A DNA stretch of 64,000 bases from Polaromonas sp. (GTDB lineage Bacteria; Pseudomonadota; Gammaproteobacteria; Burkholderiales; Burkholderiaceae_C): positions 114,290 to 178,289 of the forward strand of contig JAIPCZ010000001.1 of assembly GCA_021737975.1 (NCBI GenBank). The letters are read 5' to 3'. The stretch's first letter is position 1. Each line of letters opens with the position of its first letter. Positions 1 to 8,344 of this stretch are shown here, piece after piece. A program made the translations under genes and the position numbers. Under the pieces are notes generated by a model. That model made no database searches. It saw only the letters and a list, made by a program, of their open reading frames with translations, and was not told the DNA's origin.

Positions 1-2
1 AT

Positions 3-83
3 GCCTACTGCCGGGATGCGGGCATTGCGGTTGAGACGGCCAAAACCCTGATTGCGGCCCGTCGCGCTGGCGCCGCCGCCTAG
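3..83 (+). CDS. C-terminal end of a corrinoid (B12-binding) methyltransferase protein, partial
   Basis: Only the last 26 codons lie in the window; the gene enters from the left. The frame is open from the first complete codon and ends at TAG. The tail has the pattern of the last helix of MtgC/MttC-type corrinoid proteins: an alanine-rich segment with Tyr, Asp-Ala, then an Ala-Val and Ala-Lys spaced helix. These proteins carry the cobalamin that shuttles a methyl group from an MttB-family enzyme to a pterin methyltransferase. The downstream neighbours (DUF1638, pterin methyltransferase, RACo) fit that role. The assignment rests on a short tail plus context, so it is moderate. Confidence 0.55.
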   Translation, partial: AYCRDAGIAVETAKTLIAARRAGAAA

Positions 84-93
84 GCGCACGGTC

Positions 94-711
94 ATGGCCG
101 CTGCCGCCGGTGTTTTGGTCATCGCATGCGGCGCGCTGGCGCACGAAATCGTGGCCTTGCGCAAACTCAATGACTGGCCGCATCTGACCATCCAGTGCCT
201 TCCTGCCGAGTTGCACAATCGGCCCGAAAAAATCCCGGCTGCCGTGCAGGAAAAAATTCATGCCAACCGGGGGCTCTACGCGTCGCTGTTTGTGGCCTAT
301 GCAGATTGCGGCACGGGAGGTTTGCTTGACGCCATGCTGGCTCAAGAGCAGGTCGAGCGTATCCCCGGGGCGCATTGCTACGAGTTTTTCGCAGGGAGTT
401 CAGCCTTTGCCGCTCTGGCTGACAGTGAGCCAGGCACTTTCTATTTGACGGATTTTTTGCTCAGGCATTTTGAGCGACTGGTGATTCATGGCCTGGGCAT
501 TGACCGTCACCCGGAGCTTTTGGCAATGTATTTCGGCAACTACCGCAGGCTGGTCTATCTGGCGCAGGTGGAGAACCCGCAGCACATCGAGGATGCCAAA
601 GAGGCTGCCAGGCGCCTGGGACTGGCCTTTGAATACCGTTTTACTGGTTACGGTGATTTGGCAAAGAGCCTTCACAGCACAAACGAAAGAGTCATTTCAT
701 GGCAAAACTGA
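94..711 (+). CDS. DUF1638 family protein
   Basis: A protein of about 205 residues. It has the hallmarks I associate with DUF1638 (PF07796): an early IACGAL, a CLPAELHN segment, YADCGTGG, HCYE, a GTFYLTDFL block and YFGNYRRLVYLAQ near the C terminus. The biochemical role is unknown. The family is repeatedly found beside MttB-type methyltransferases and corrinoid proteins in methanogens and bacteria, which suggests an accessory role in methylamine or betaine demethylation. The ATG at 94 is chosen because it follows the preceding stop by 10 bases; a TTG at 52 would overlap the corrinoid gene and add a proline/arginine-rich stretch. No clear ribosome binding site precedes it, so it may be translationally coupled. 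It overlaps the next gene by 13 bases. Confidence 0.75.
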   Translation: MAAAAGVLVIACGALAHEIVALRKLNDWPHLTIQCLPAELHNRPEKIPAAVQEKIHANRGLYASLFVAYADCGTGGLLDAMLAQEQVERIPGAHCYEFFAGSSAFAALADSEPGTFYLTDFLLRHFERLVIHGLGIDRHPELLAMYFGNYRRLVYLAQVENPQHIEDAKEAARRLGLAFEYRFTGYGDLAKSLHSTNERVISWQN

Positions 712-1043
712 TTGTTATTTCATGGCGTGATCTGCCCGCGCAGGTCGTCGTCAAACTGGGCCGGGAAACGGCCAAGGTCCAGTTGGCTCGCCGCTTTCAG
801 GAAGCGATTGACAGCGCGGCGATGCGTGCCGGAAAGTCCAGTTCAGGAGACTATCTGGCCGACTGGAAACGCAGCGAGCCGCGTCGCTGTGGTGATGACC
901 TGCAGGCTGAAGCAGCCGCGGAGGTCCAGAGAATTGAAAGCCGTTATACAGACGCCGACTTGTTGCGCCTGATTCGGGCGCACGGCCTGGAGCAGCCGCT
1001 GGATGCTCCAGCCGCCGCGCCGGCGGTGAGTGGAGAAGACTGA
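699..1043 (+). CDS. Small PF13769 (virulence-factor-domain) protein
   Basis: A 114-residue soluble protein starting MAKLIVISWRDLPAQV, followed by a basic KLGRETAKVQLARRF helix and an AIDSAAMRAG segment. This matches the PF13769 domain. Despite the Pfam title, the family travels with methylene-THF reductase and MttB genes, so a virulence role should not be inferred. The last 20 residues are Ala/Pro-rich and look disordered. The start codon lies inside DUF1638 and the stop TGA shares one base with the next ATG (TGATG), so the genes are surely cotranscribed. Function is unknown; a C1-transfer accessory role is an inference from context. Confidence 0.7.
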   Translation: MAKLIVISWRDLPAQVVVKLGRETAKVQLARRFQEAIDSAAMRAGKSSSGDYLADWKRSEPRRCGDDLQAEAAAEVQRIESRYTDADLLRLIRAHGLEQPLDAPAAAPAVSGED

Positions 1044-1513
1044 TGTACGCTGTTCGCCGCTGGTCGGTTCGCCATGCTGCCGCTCTGGAACGTTTTTACA
1101 CGACATTTGAAAACGGATTCGTTGGCCTGCATCCTTTGTGGCAGCGAATCGGTTATGAAAGATTGGAAAAGCCGGTTGCCGCAGTTGAAAAGGTGGTGAA
1201 AGGCTTCCTGTTTGACTGCCAGATGTGTGGCCAGTGTGCATTAAGCGCCACAGGCATGTCGTGTTCGATGAATTGCCCAAAGAACCTTCGCAATGGTCCA
1301 TGCGGTGGTGTGCGCGCCGACGGCAATTGCGAAATCAAATCCGACATGCGGTGCGTGTGGGTGGAGGCCTACGAAGGCAGCCAGCGCATGGGGGAGGGCA
1401 AGGAGGCCATCCGCACGGTTCAGTTTGCGGTCGACCGCCGGCTGCAGGGGCGCTCCTCGTGGCTAAAGGTGTCGCAGGACAAGGCGGCCAATGACAAGCT
1501 GGACAAGGCATGA
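1043..1513 (+). CDS. Stand-alone MetV-like methylene-THF reductase partner (PF12225)
   Basis: A 156-residue cysteine-rich protein. Eight cysteines fall in a compact block: 59, 62, 65, 74, 78, 87, 96 and 104, in segments CQMCGQC, CSMNCPK, GPCGG, NCE and RCVW. This is the signature of the methylene-tetrahydrofolate reductase C-terminal domain (PF12225), which in acetogens forms MetV, the partner of MetF. The cysteines probably bind Fe-S clusters or zinc; the sequence alone does not decide. It overlaps the reductase gene by four bases (ATGA), so the two are very likely a complex. A MetV-MetF pair can use electron carriers other than NADH, which would suit oxidation of methyl-THF made by betaine demethylation. 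That last point is inference. Confidence 0.75.
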   Translation: MYAVRRWSVRHAAALERFYTTFENGFVGLHPLWQRIGYERLEKPVAAVEKVVKGFLFDCQMCGQCALSATGMSCSMNCPKNLRNGPCGGVRADGNCEIKSDMRCVWVEAYEGSQRMGEGKEAIRTVQFAVDRRLQGRSSWLKVSQDKAANDKLDKA

Positions 1514-2529
1514 AATTCGAAGATGAGCCGGTTCCCGGCTACCCTCTTCCCATTCTGCCAGGGCACACCTCGCCAGGGCGGCTTGAGCGCGTGTTGCGCA
1601 GCGGAACATTTGCCGTTACCGCGGAGCTGGACCCGCCGGACTCAGCGGATCCTGAGGACGTCTACAGCCGCGCGCGCGTGTTTGACGGCTATGTCGACGC
1701 CATCAATGCCACGGATGGCAGTGGTGCCAACTGCCACATGTCGAGCATGGCCGTCTGTGCGCTGCTGACCCGCATTGGTTATGCCCCGGTCATGCAGATT
1801 TCCTGTCGGGACAAGAACCGGATTGCGATCCAGGGCGATATTCTTGGGGGCGCCGCGATGGGCGTTGCCAACATGCTGTGCCTGTCCGGCGACGGAGTTC
1901 AGTCGGGCGACCACCCGCAAGCCAAGCCAGTGTTTGACCTGGACTGCATGTCCCTGCTTGAAATTGGCCGCACCATGCGCGACGGGCATCGGTTTCAGAG
2001 TGGTCGAAAGATAACTTACGCGCCGCGCGTTTTCCTTGGCGCCGCAGCCAATCCATTTGGGCTGCCGTTTGAATGGCGCGCCGAGCGACTGGCCAAAAAG
2101 GTGGAGGCCGGCGCCCAGTTTGTGCAGACCCAGTATTGCTACGACGTGCCCCGGCTCAAGACTTTTCTGAAGCAGGTCGAGGATCTTGGCCTGTTGGGCA
2201 AGGTCTTCATTCTGGTCGGCGTCGGTCCATTGCGCTCGGCCAAGGCAGCCGACTGGATGCGCACAAATGTGCCCGGCATTCATATTCCCGACGCGGTCAT
2301 CAAGCGCATGGCCGGAGCCGAAAAACCGGCGCTCGAAGGGCGACAGGTCTGCATCGACCTTATCCAGGAAATCCAGGAGCTCAAAGGCGTGGCAGGTGTG
2401 CACGTGATGGCATTTCGCCAGGAAGAAACCGTCGCGGAAATCATTCAACGCTCCGGCGTGCTCAAAAGCCGCGTTCCCTGGTATCCGGGGCGCGATACCC
2501 AAATTCAACAACTGAAGGAAACAGCGTGA
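1510..2529 (+). CDS. Methylenetetrahydrofolate reductase (MetF family)
   Basis: A 339-residue TIM-barrel flavoprotein. It interconverts 5,10-methylene-THF and 5-methyl-THF. Visible family features are the N-terminal FAVTAELDPPDS strand (E. coli-type catalytic Glu region), INATDG, a NMLCLSGDG segment, GAAANPF, and AGAQFVQTQYCYD near the middle. It is somewhat longer than E. coli MetF (296 residues). It sits between the MetV-like protein (ATGA overlap) and the pterin methyltransferase (GTGA overlap). Here it probably runs in the oxidative direction, draining methyl-THF from corrinoid-dependent demethylation into the C1 pool. A biosynthetic role in methionine supply is less likely in this operon. 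Confidence 0.88.
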   Translation: MKFEDEPVPGYPLPILPGHTSPGRLERVLRSGTFAVTAELDPPDSADPEDVYSRARVFDGYVDAINATDGSGANCHMSSMAVCALLTRIGYAPVMQISCRDKNRIAIQGDILGGAAMGVANMLCLSGDGVQSGDHPQAKPVFDLDCMSLLEIGRTMRDGHRFQSGRKITYAPRVFLGAAANPFGLPFEWRAERLAKKVEAGAQFVQTQYCYDVPRLKTFLKQVEDLGLLGKVFILVGVGPLRSAKAADWMRTNVPGIHIPDAVIKRMAGAEKPALEGRQVCIDLIQEIQELKGVAGVHVMAFRQEETVAEIIQRSGVLKSRVPWYPGRDTQIQQLKETA

Positions 2530-3440
2530 CAGACACCCTTATCAGCTCGGCGACACGGGAGGTCGTGATCGGTTTTGATCGCCCGTTCGTCATCATTGGC
2601 GAGCGTATCAATCCGACCGGTCGCAAAATCATGGCGGCCGAAATGCTTGCCGGCGACTTCAGTCGCGTCATTGCCGATGCCCTGGCCCAAGTGGAGGCGG
2701 GTGCGCACATGCTGGACGTCAATGCCGGCATCCCCCTGGCCGATGAGCCCGGCTTGCTGGCCAAGGCGATCCAACTTGTGCAATCGGTGACCGATGTGCC
2801 CTTGTCCATTGACTCATCGATCGTGGCTGCACTGGAGGCGGGCCTGGCGGTATACAAGGGCAAGGCGCTGGTCAATTCGGTGACTGGCGAAGAAGACCGG
2901 CTGGAGACCGTGTTGCCCCTGGTCAAGAAGTACGGTGCCGCGGTCGTCGCCATCTCCAACGACGAGACCGGCATCTCCCAGGACCCGGATGTGCGTTTTG
3001 CCGTGGCCAAAAAGATTGTCGAGCGCGCCTCCGACTATGGCATCCCGGCATGCGACATTGTGGTTGATCCGCTCGTCATGCCGATTGGTGCCATCAACCA
3101 GGCAGGGGTTCAGGTCATGCGACTGGTTCACCGCTTGCGCACCGAGTTGAAGGTCAACACCACTTGTGGCGCTTCCAACGTTAGCTTTGGATTGCCGGAG
3201 CGCAATGGCATCAACGCAGGCTTCCTGACCATGGCCATCGCGTCGGGCATGACCTCGGCAATCACCAACCCCCTGCACGCCGAAGTTGTCCGGGCCTGCA
3301 TGGCTGCCGACGTGATGATGGGACATGACCCCGATTGCATGCGCTGGATCCGCAAGTTCCGCGAGGCCCCCACCATGGGCGCCGATGGTGAAATGGGCCG
3401 CGGACGCCGTGAAGGCGGCAGCAGAAAGCGCCGCGAATGA
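2526..3440 (+). CDS. Methylcobalamin:tetrahydrofolate methyltransferase (pterin-binding, MtgA-like)
   Basis: A 304-residue pterin-binding TIM barrel (PF00809). Typical motifs are IIGERINPTGR at the N terminus, MLDVNAG, PLSIDSS, LVNSVTGEE, ISNDETG, DIVVDPLVMPIGA and GASNVSFGLP. Such enzymes move a methyl group between a corrinoid protein and THF; MtgA of Desulfitobacterium does this in glycine betaine demethylation. The GTG start at 2526 overlaps the reductase stop as GTGA; the frame is open far upstream but that part reads as non-coding. The tail after residue 280 is short and basic and may be unstructured. The role fits the corrinoid protein upstream and the RACo gene 10 bases downstream. 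Confidence 0.85.
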   Translation: MTDTLISSATREVVIGFDRPFVIIGERINPTGRKIMAAEMLAGDFSRVIADALAQVEAGAHMLDVNAGIPLADEPGLLAKAIQLVQSVTDVPLSIDSSIVAALEAGLAVYKGKALVNSVTGEEDRLETVLPLVKKYGAAVVAISNDETGISQDPDVRFAVAKKIVERASDYGIPACDIVVDPLVMPIGAINQAGVQVMRLVHRLRTELKVNTTCGASNVSFGLPERNGINAGFLTMAIASGMTSAITNPLHAEVVRACMAADVMMGHDPDCMRWIRKFREAPTMGADGEMGRGRREGGSRKRRE

Positions 3441-3450
3441 TGCCGGCAAG

Positions 3451-5505
3451 ATGCATTCAGGGAACCTGGCTGTGAGTGGCCGGGACGCACTGGTCGTTTT
3501 TACCCCGTCCGGGCGTCGCGGCCGTTTTCCGCTGGGCACAGCGGTGCTGCAGGCCGCCCGGTCCCTGGGCGTGGACATCGATTCGGTCTGTGGTGGCCGC
3601 GGCATCTGCGGGCGCTGCCAGGTGTTGTTGGCAGAGGGCGAGTTTGCCAAGCATGGACTGGTGTCAAAGGCCGAAAATCTGAGCCCGCCGGGCGCCGTTG
3701 AGCAGGACTACTGCCGCACCCAGTCCCTGGATGCCGGGCGACGCCTGTCCTGCTCGACGATGGTTCTGGGTGATGTCGTGATCGATGTGCCCTCCGGCAG
3801 CCAGGTGCACAAGCAGGTGGTGCGCAAGGAGGCAGAGGCGCATGACGTTCACCTTGATCCCCTGATCCGCCTGCACTTTGTGGAGGTGCAGCAACCCGAC
3901 ATGCACGATCCGTCGGGTGACTTGCGCCGGCTTGAGGATGCACTTGAATTTGAATGGCGTTTGACGGACCTGGCATGTGATGTGATCGTCTTGCAGCAGC
4001 TGCAAACCGCTCTGCGCAAGGGCGACTGGAAAGTCACGGTGGCGGTGCACGCCGGTCAACAAATCGTGGCGGTGTGGCCAGGTTTTCGAGAGCACGTCTA
4101 CGGCCTCGCCGTCGACGTCGGCTCCACCACCATTGCCGCCCACTTGTGCCACCTCGCCTCCGGTGAAGTGGTGGCTTCCGCGGGTGTGATGAATCCCCAG
4201 ATCCGATTCGGCGAAGACCTCATGAGCCGCGTCTCCTACGTCATGATGAATCCAGGGGGTGACCGCGAGATGACGGCGGCTGTACGTGCCGCGCTCAACG
4301 GTCTGGCCCTCGATGTGGCGCAACAGGCGGGCATCGAGCCGCAGGATATTCTGGAGGCGACCTTTGTCGGCAATCCCATCATGCATCATCTGCTTTTGGG
4401 CATCAATCCGGTGGAGTTGGGGGGCGCGCCCTTCGCCCTGGCGACGGACCGGGCGATCACCCTGTGGGCCGTGGAGATCGATTTCGCCATCCACCGCAAC
4501 GCACGTATTTACGTGCTGCCGTGTATTGCAGGCCACGTCGGCGCCGACACGGCAGGCGTCATTCTGGCCGAGCGCCCGGATTTGTCGGACAAGATCACCC
4601 TGCTGGTGGATGTGGGAACCAACGCTGAGATTGTGCTGGGCAACAACCAGCGCCTGTTGGCCTGCTCCAGTCCCACCGGGCCGGCCTTCGAAGGGGCCCA
4701 GATCAGTTGTGGCCAACGGGCGGCGCCGGGTGCGATTGAGCGGGTGCGTATCGACGCAGTGACCCTGGAGCCACGTTTCAAGGTCATTGGTTGCGAACTG
4801 TGGTCAGATGATCCGGGCTTCGCCGATGCGGTGGCCGGTTCCGGCGTGACGGGCGTCTGCGGGTCCGGCATCATCGAAATTCTGGCCGAGATGTACCTGG
4901 CCGGCATCATTCGTCACGACGGTGTCATCAACGGCGAACTGGCTGCCCGCAATCCACGCATTCAGCCCGATGGGCGCACCTTTTCCTATGAGTTGTACCA
5001 GGCCACCGGTTCGGCTCCCGCGCTCAAGATCATGCAAAACGATGTGCGCGCGATCCAGCTCGGCAAGGCTGCCTTGTATGCTGGCGTGCGCCTGCTGATG
5101 GAAAGAATGGGCATCCAAAAGGTGGACCGTATCCGCCTGGCCGGCGCCTTTGGCAGCCATATCGATGTGAAATACGCCATGGTTCTGGGCATGATCCCCG
5201 ACTGTGAACTGGAGCAGGTCAGCTCGGCTGGCAATGCGGCAGGGACCGGTGCCCGCATTGCACTGTTGGATCAGCGTTCCCGGCGGGACATTGAAACACT
5301 GGTGCGTCGGGTTGAAAAGATCGAAACGGCAGTCGAGCCCAGATTCCAGGAGTTTTTTGTTGAGGCAATGGCCATTCCTCACCTGACGGCGCCATTCGAA
5401 AACTTGCGCAAAGTGGTGACCTTGCCCGACCGGGTGGCGCTGGGCGCCACCGAAGGCGGACCGCGCGGACGGCGCAATTCGCGTCGCGAAGCCAAGCCCG
5501 ATTGA
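3451..5505 (+). CDS. RACo-type corrinoid activation protein, ASKHA ATPase with 2Fe-2S domain (DUF4445)
   Basis: A 684-residue protein that reductively reactivates corrinoid proteins when cobalt is oxidised to Co(II). The N-terminal ferredoxin domain carries C47, C53 and C56 in SVCGGRGICGRC, with C101 as the likely fourth ligand. The ASKHA fold follows, with AVDVGSTTIAAH near residue 220 and LVDVGTNAEIVLG near 385, and the C-terminal LAGAFGSHID block typical of DUF4445. The ATG at 3451 puts the ferredoxin domain right at the N terminus; an upstream ATG at 3385 in the same frame is possible and would overlap the methyltransferase. Its presence shows that the corrinoid system works under redox stress, as expected in an aerobe. 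Confidence 0.88.
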   Translation: MHSGNLAVSGRDALVVFTPSGRRGRFPLGTAVLQAARSLGVDIDSVCGGRGICGRCQVLLAEGEFAKHGLVSKAENLSPPGAVEQDYCRTQSLDAGRRLSCSTMVLGDVVIDVPSGSQVHKQVVRKEAEAHDVHLDPLIRLHFVEVQQPDMHDPSGDLRRLEDALEFEWRLTDLACDVIVLQQLQTALRKGDWKVTVAVHAGQQIVAVWPGFREHVYGLAVDVGSTTIAAHLCHLASGEVVASAGVMNPQIRFGEDLMSRVSYVMMNPGGDREMTAAVRAALNGLALDVAQQAGIEPQDILEATFVGNPIMHHLLLGINPVELGGAPFALATDRAITLWAVEIDFAIHRNARIYVLPCIAGHVGADTAGVILAERPDLSDKITLLVDVGTNAEIVLGNNQRLLACSSPTGPAFEGAQISCGQRAAPGAIERVRIDAVTLEPRFKVIGCELWSDDPGFADAVAGSGVTGVCGSGIIEILAEMYLAGIIRHDGVINGELAARNPRIQPDGRTFSYELYQATGSAPALKIMQNDVRAIQLGKAALYAGVRLLMERMGIQKVDRIRLAGAFGSHIDVKYAMVLGMIPDCELEQVSSAGNAAGTGARIALLDQRSRRDIETLVRRVEKIETAVEPRFQEFFVEAMAIPHLTAPFENLRKVVTLPDRVALGATEGGPRGRRNSRREAKPD

Positions 5506-5798
5506 TGGCACCAGTGCCCCTGTGCAGCCCCCTGCGGGGCGCGCGGGAAGCCCAGGGTGGGCAGGGTCCGACTTGTCGCAAGAACGCTGTTTGATGTCGC
5601 TTTGGGTGACCCTCTTGCCGGTAATGGTAATAGGATGCTTGTTTTTGCGCCTTGCCTTTGAGCGCACGCTTGGCGAGCAGGTTCCCCGGCTGCCAGTTCG
5701 GGCGAGGGGGGGTTTGCAAGAAGACCGTCAGGAATTTCCGGACGGCCATCGAGGGTGCGTGGATTGAAAAGGCTATTTTTTTACAACGAGGAGACAAC
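5506..5798 (+). other. Intergenic region upstream of choX
   Basis: No gene is supported here. A short GC hairpin (arms GCCCC and GGGGC at 5527-5540) lies just after the activase stop but has no T-run, so it is at best a weak or Rho-assisted terminator. The last 60 bases turn AT-rich and end in a good ribosome binding site (GAGGAGA at 5788-5794) for choX. This suggests a separate promoter for choX, but I could not pick out convincing -35 and -10 boxes. Confidence 0.4.
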
Positions 5799-6743
5799 AT
5801 GAAGATGAAAATGAAGATGATCACGATCGTCGCCACCGTGGCGACCCTGGGTGGGCAAATGGCCCAGGCTGAAGAGGCGAGCTGCAAGACGGTTCGGTTC
5901 GCAGATGTCGGCTGGAGCGACATCGCAGCCACAACCGGCATGGCATCCGTGGTTCTTGAGGGCTTGGGATACAAGCCCACGGTCACCATCGCGTCGATTC
6001 CCATTGCCTTTGCCGGCATGAAAAAGAAGCAGCTCGATGTCTTTCTGGGTTACTGGAATCCGTCCATGACACCCCAGATCGAGCCTTTCATCAAGGACGG
6101 GAGCATCAAGGTTCTGGAGACACCGAATCTGGTGGGTGCCAAATACACCCTGGCCGTCCCGACCTACCTGTACGACAAGGGGCTCAAGACTTTTGCTGAT
6201 ATCAGCAAGTTCGAAAAGGATCTGCAGGGCAAGATTCACGGCATTGAGCCAGGCAACGACGGCAATGCGTTGATCGCCGGCATGATCAAGGAAAACAAAT
6301 TTGGCCTGAAGAACTTCAAGATGGTGGAGTCCTCGGAGGCCGGCATGCTGATTGAGGCGCAGCGCGCAGCCAGGGGTCAGAAAGCGATTGTGTTTTTGGG
6401 ATGGGAGCCGCATCCCATGAACGTGCAGATGAAGATGAGCTATCTGCAAGGCGGTGACGACGTGTTCGGGCCCAACCTGGGCGAAGCCAAGGTCTACACG
6501 GCGGTTCCTTCATCCTACGAGGCGCGCTGTCCCAATGTCATGGCACTTCTGAAAAATCTTCAGTTCACGACGGACATGGAAAACCAGGTCATGGGCCCGA
6601 TTTTGAAGAAAACAAAACCGAACGTCGCGGCCCGCGATTTCCTCAAGAAGAATCCTGCCGTGCTGGACAAATGGCTCAACGGCGTCAAGACCTTCAGTGG
6701 CAAAGACGGACTGGCCGAAGTCAAGGCGGCCCTGCAAAAATGA
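5799..6743 (+). CDS. choX: Choline/betaine ABC transporter periplasmic binding protein (ChoX-like)
   Basis: A 314-residue periplasmic binding protein. The signal peptide is short, with cleavage likely after the AQA near residue 24. It follows ChoX of Sinorhizobium closely. Aromatic-box residues are at the expected places: W39 in DVGWSD, W86 in GYWNP, Y116 in GAKYTLA and W202 in LGWEPHP, with D41 and the EPGNDGN motif also present. A choline or betaine ligand is therefore well supported. The gene opens MKMKMKM, giving four in-frame ATGs; the first is chosen because GAGGAGA lies five bases upstream. No permease or ATPase gene is present in the window, so it must use subunits encoded elsewhere. 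betB and betA follow. Confidence 0.88.
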   Translation: MKMKMKMITIVATVATLGGQMAQAEEASCKTVRFADVGWSDIAATTGMASVVLEGLGYKPTVTIASIPIAFAGMKKKQLDVFLGYWNPSMTPQIEPFIKDGSIKVLETPNLVGAKYTLAVPTYLYDKGLKTFADISKFEKDLQGKIHGIEPGNDGNALIAGMIKENKFGLKNFKMVESSEAGMLIEAQRAARGQKAIVFLGWEPHPMNVQMKMSYLQGGDDVFGPNLGEAKVYTAVPSSYEARCPNVMALLKNLQFTTDMENQVMGPILKKTKPNVAARDFLKKNPAVLDKWLNGVKTFSGKDGLAEVKAALQK

Positions 6744-6872
6744 CAGAAAAGGCTCAGGGCAACCTGAGCCCGCATCGCATCGCACCGCGCCAGGCGCGAG
6801 GCGGACTCCGGCTCAAGCTGCTTGGGTCGGATTGAATCTTTGGATCGGGCCTCACTGGAACACTGGAAATCT

Positions 6873-8333
6873 ATGACTGCAATGACCGTAGCAAGTTTCG
6901 TGGACGGGAAACCGCTGCTTGGCAGCGGTGACCGGTTCGAGACGATCAATCCAGCCACTGGCCATGCGTTTGCGCAGGTTTTTGACGCATCGGAAGCGGA
7001 CGTCGATGCGGCGGTCGCCGCAGCCGAGCGTGGTTTTGCCGTCTGGTCGGCCATGACCGGAACGGAGCGCGGGCGCATCTTGCATCGGGCCGCGCAGTTG
7101 CTGCGTGCCCGCAATGATGAGCTGGCGGCGCTGGAGGTGCAGGACTGCGGCAAGCCACTCCAGGAGGCGCTTGTTGTGGACGTGCAAAGCGGCGCTGATT
7201 GCATCGAGTACTTTGCCGGCGCCGCGGCCACACTGGCGGGTGCCCAGTACCCGTTGAAGAATGCCTTTGCCTACACGCGGCGTGAACCGCTGGGCGTGTG
7301 TGTCGGCATCGGGGCCTGGAACTACCCGCTGCAAATCGCGTGCTGGAAATCCGCGCCGGCCCTTGCCGCTGGCAATGCCATGATTTTCAAACCCTCTGAA
7401 CTCACGCCAGTGACGGCGCTCAAGCTGGCGGAGATCTATGCCGAGGCGGGCGTGCCGCCCGGTGTCTTCAATGTGCTGCAGGGGCGGGGCCAGACGGGCG
7501 CCATGCTCGCAGCGCACCCCGGCGTGGCGAAGGTCTCGGTGACCGGCTCCATCCCCACCGGAAAGAAGGTCATGCAGGCGGCGGCCGGCACGCTTAAGCG
7601 GGTGACGATGGAGCTGGGGGGCAAGTCCCCACTCATTATTTTTGAGGATGCGGACCTTGAGCAGGCGGTGGCTGCCGCCATGATGGGGAACTTCTACACC
7701 CAGGGCGAGGTTTGCACCAATTGCACGCGCGTGTTTGTGCAGCGCGGCCTGGCTGGGCGGTTTCTGGCGCGGCTGCAGGAGCGCACCGCCTTGCTGCGCG
7801 TCGGTGATCCGATGGACCCGTCGACTGAAGTTGGCGCGCTGATTTCTGCTGCCCACGCCAGCAAGGTGATGGACTACATTGCCAGCGGCATTGCGGAAGG
7901 CGCCACCTTGTCTGGTGGTGGGCACCGGGTTGAGGTCGCGGGTTTGAGTGGTGGCAATTTCGTCGCGCCCACGATCTTTTCCGATTGCCGGGACGACATG
8001 CGCATCGTGCGCGAAGAAATTTTCGGCCCGGTGTTGTCCATGCTGGTTTTCGACGAGGAGTCGGAAGCCGTGGCGCGCGCCAATGCCACGCGGTTTGGAC
8101 TGGCTGCCGGGGTGTTTACCCGGGATCTGGCCCGCGGGCATCGCGTTGCCGGACAACTCAAGGCGGGAATTTGCTGGATCAACAATTACAACGTGACGCC
8201 CATCGAGATGCCATTTGGCGGCGCAGGTGAATCGGGCATCGGACACGAAAACAGCATGGTGGCCATGGACCATTACACGCAGTTGAAGACCGTCTATGTC
8301 GAGTTGGGGAACGTGGCCTGCGGCTACCAGTGA
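6873..8333 (+). CDS. betB: Betaine aldehyde dehydrogenase
   Basis: A 486-residue NAD(P)-dependent aldehyde dehydrogenase. It oxidises betaine aldehyde to glycine betaine. Family motifs are [35 protein letters not shown] (catalytic Glu) and C281 in the QGEVCTNCT catalytic segment, the last being typical of BetB. The ATG at 6873 is preceded by a weak GGAA; an ATG at 6882 is an alternative. It is followed 11 bases later by choline dehydrogenase, the classical BetB-BetA pair, though in the reverse of the E. coli betIBA arrangement no betI regulator or betT transporter is adjacent. Confidence 0.93.
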   Translation: MTAMTVASFVDGKPLLGSGDRFETINPATGHAFAQVFDASEADVDAAVAAAERGFAVWSAMTGTERGRILHRAAQLLRARNDELAALEVQDCGKPLQEALVVDVQSGADCIEYFAGAAATLAGAQYPLKNAFAYTRREPLGVCVGIGAWNYPLQIACWKSAPALAAGNAMIFKPSELTPVTALKLAEIYAEAGVPPGVFNVLQGRGQTGAMLAAHPGVAKVSVTGSIPTGKKVMQAAAGTLKRVTMELGGKSPLIIFEDADLEQAVAAAMMGNFYTQGEVCTNCTRVFVQRGLAGRFLARLQERTALLRVGDPMDPSTEVGALISAAHASKVMDYIASGIAEGATLSGGGHRVEVAGLSGGNFVAPTIFSDCRDDMRIVREEIFGPVLSMLVFDEESEAVARANATRFGLAAGVFTRDLARGHRVAGQLKAGICWINNYNVTPIEMPFGGAGESGIGHENSMVAMDHYTQLKTVYVELGNVACGYQ

Positions 8334-8344
8334 AAGCAAGACCC

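Noticed and set aside
2073..2525. Upstream extension of the pterin methyltransferase frame
   Set aside because: It runs through the reductase gene in another frame, has arginine/glycine-rich shadow composition and no family match; the GTGA overlap start is far better.
5527..5540. Terminator after the RACo gene
   Set aside because: The stem is only five base pairs and no T-run follows, so it is mentioned only in the intergenic note.
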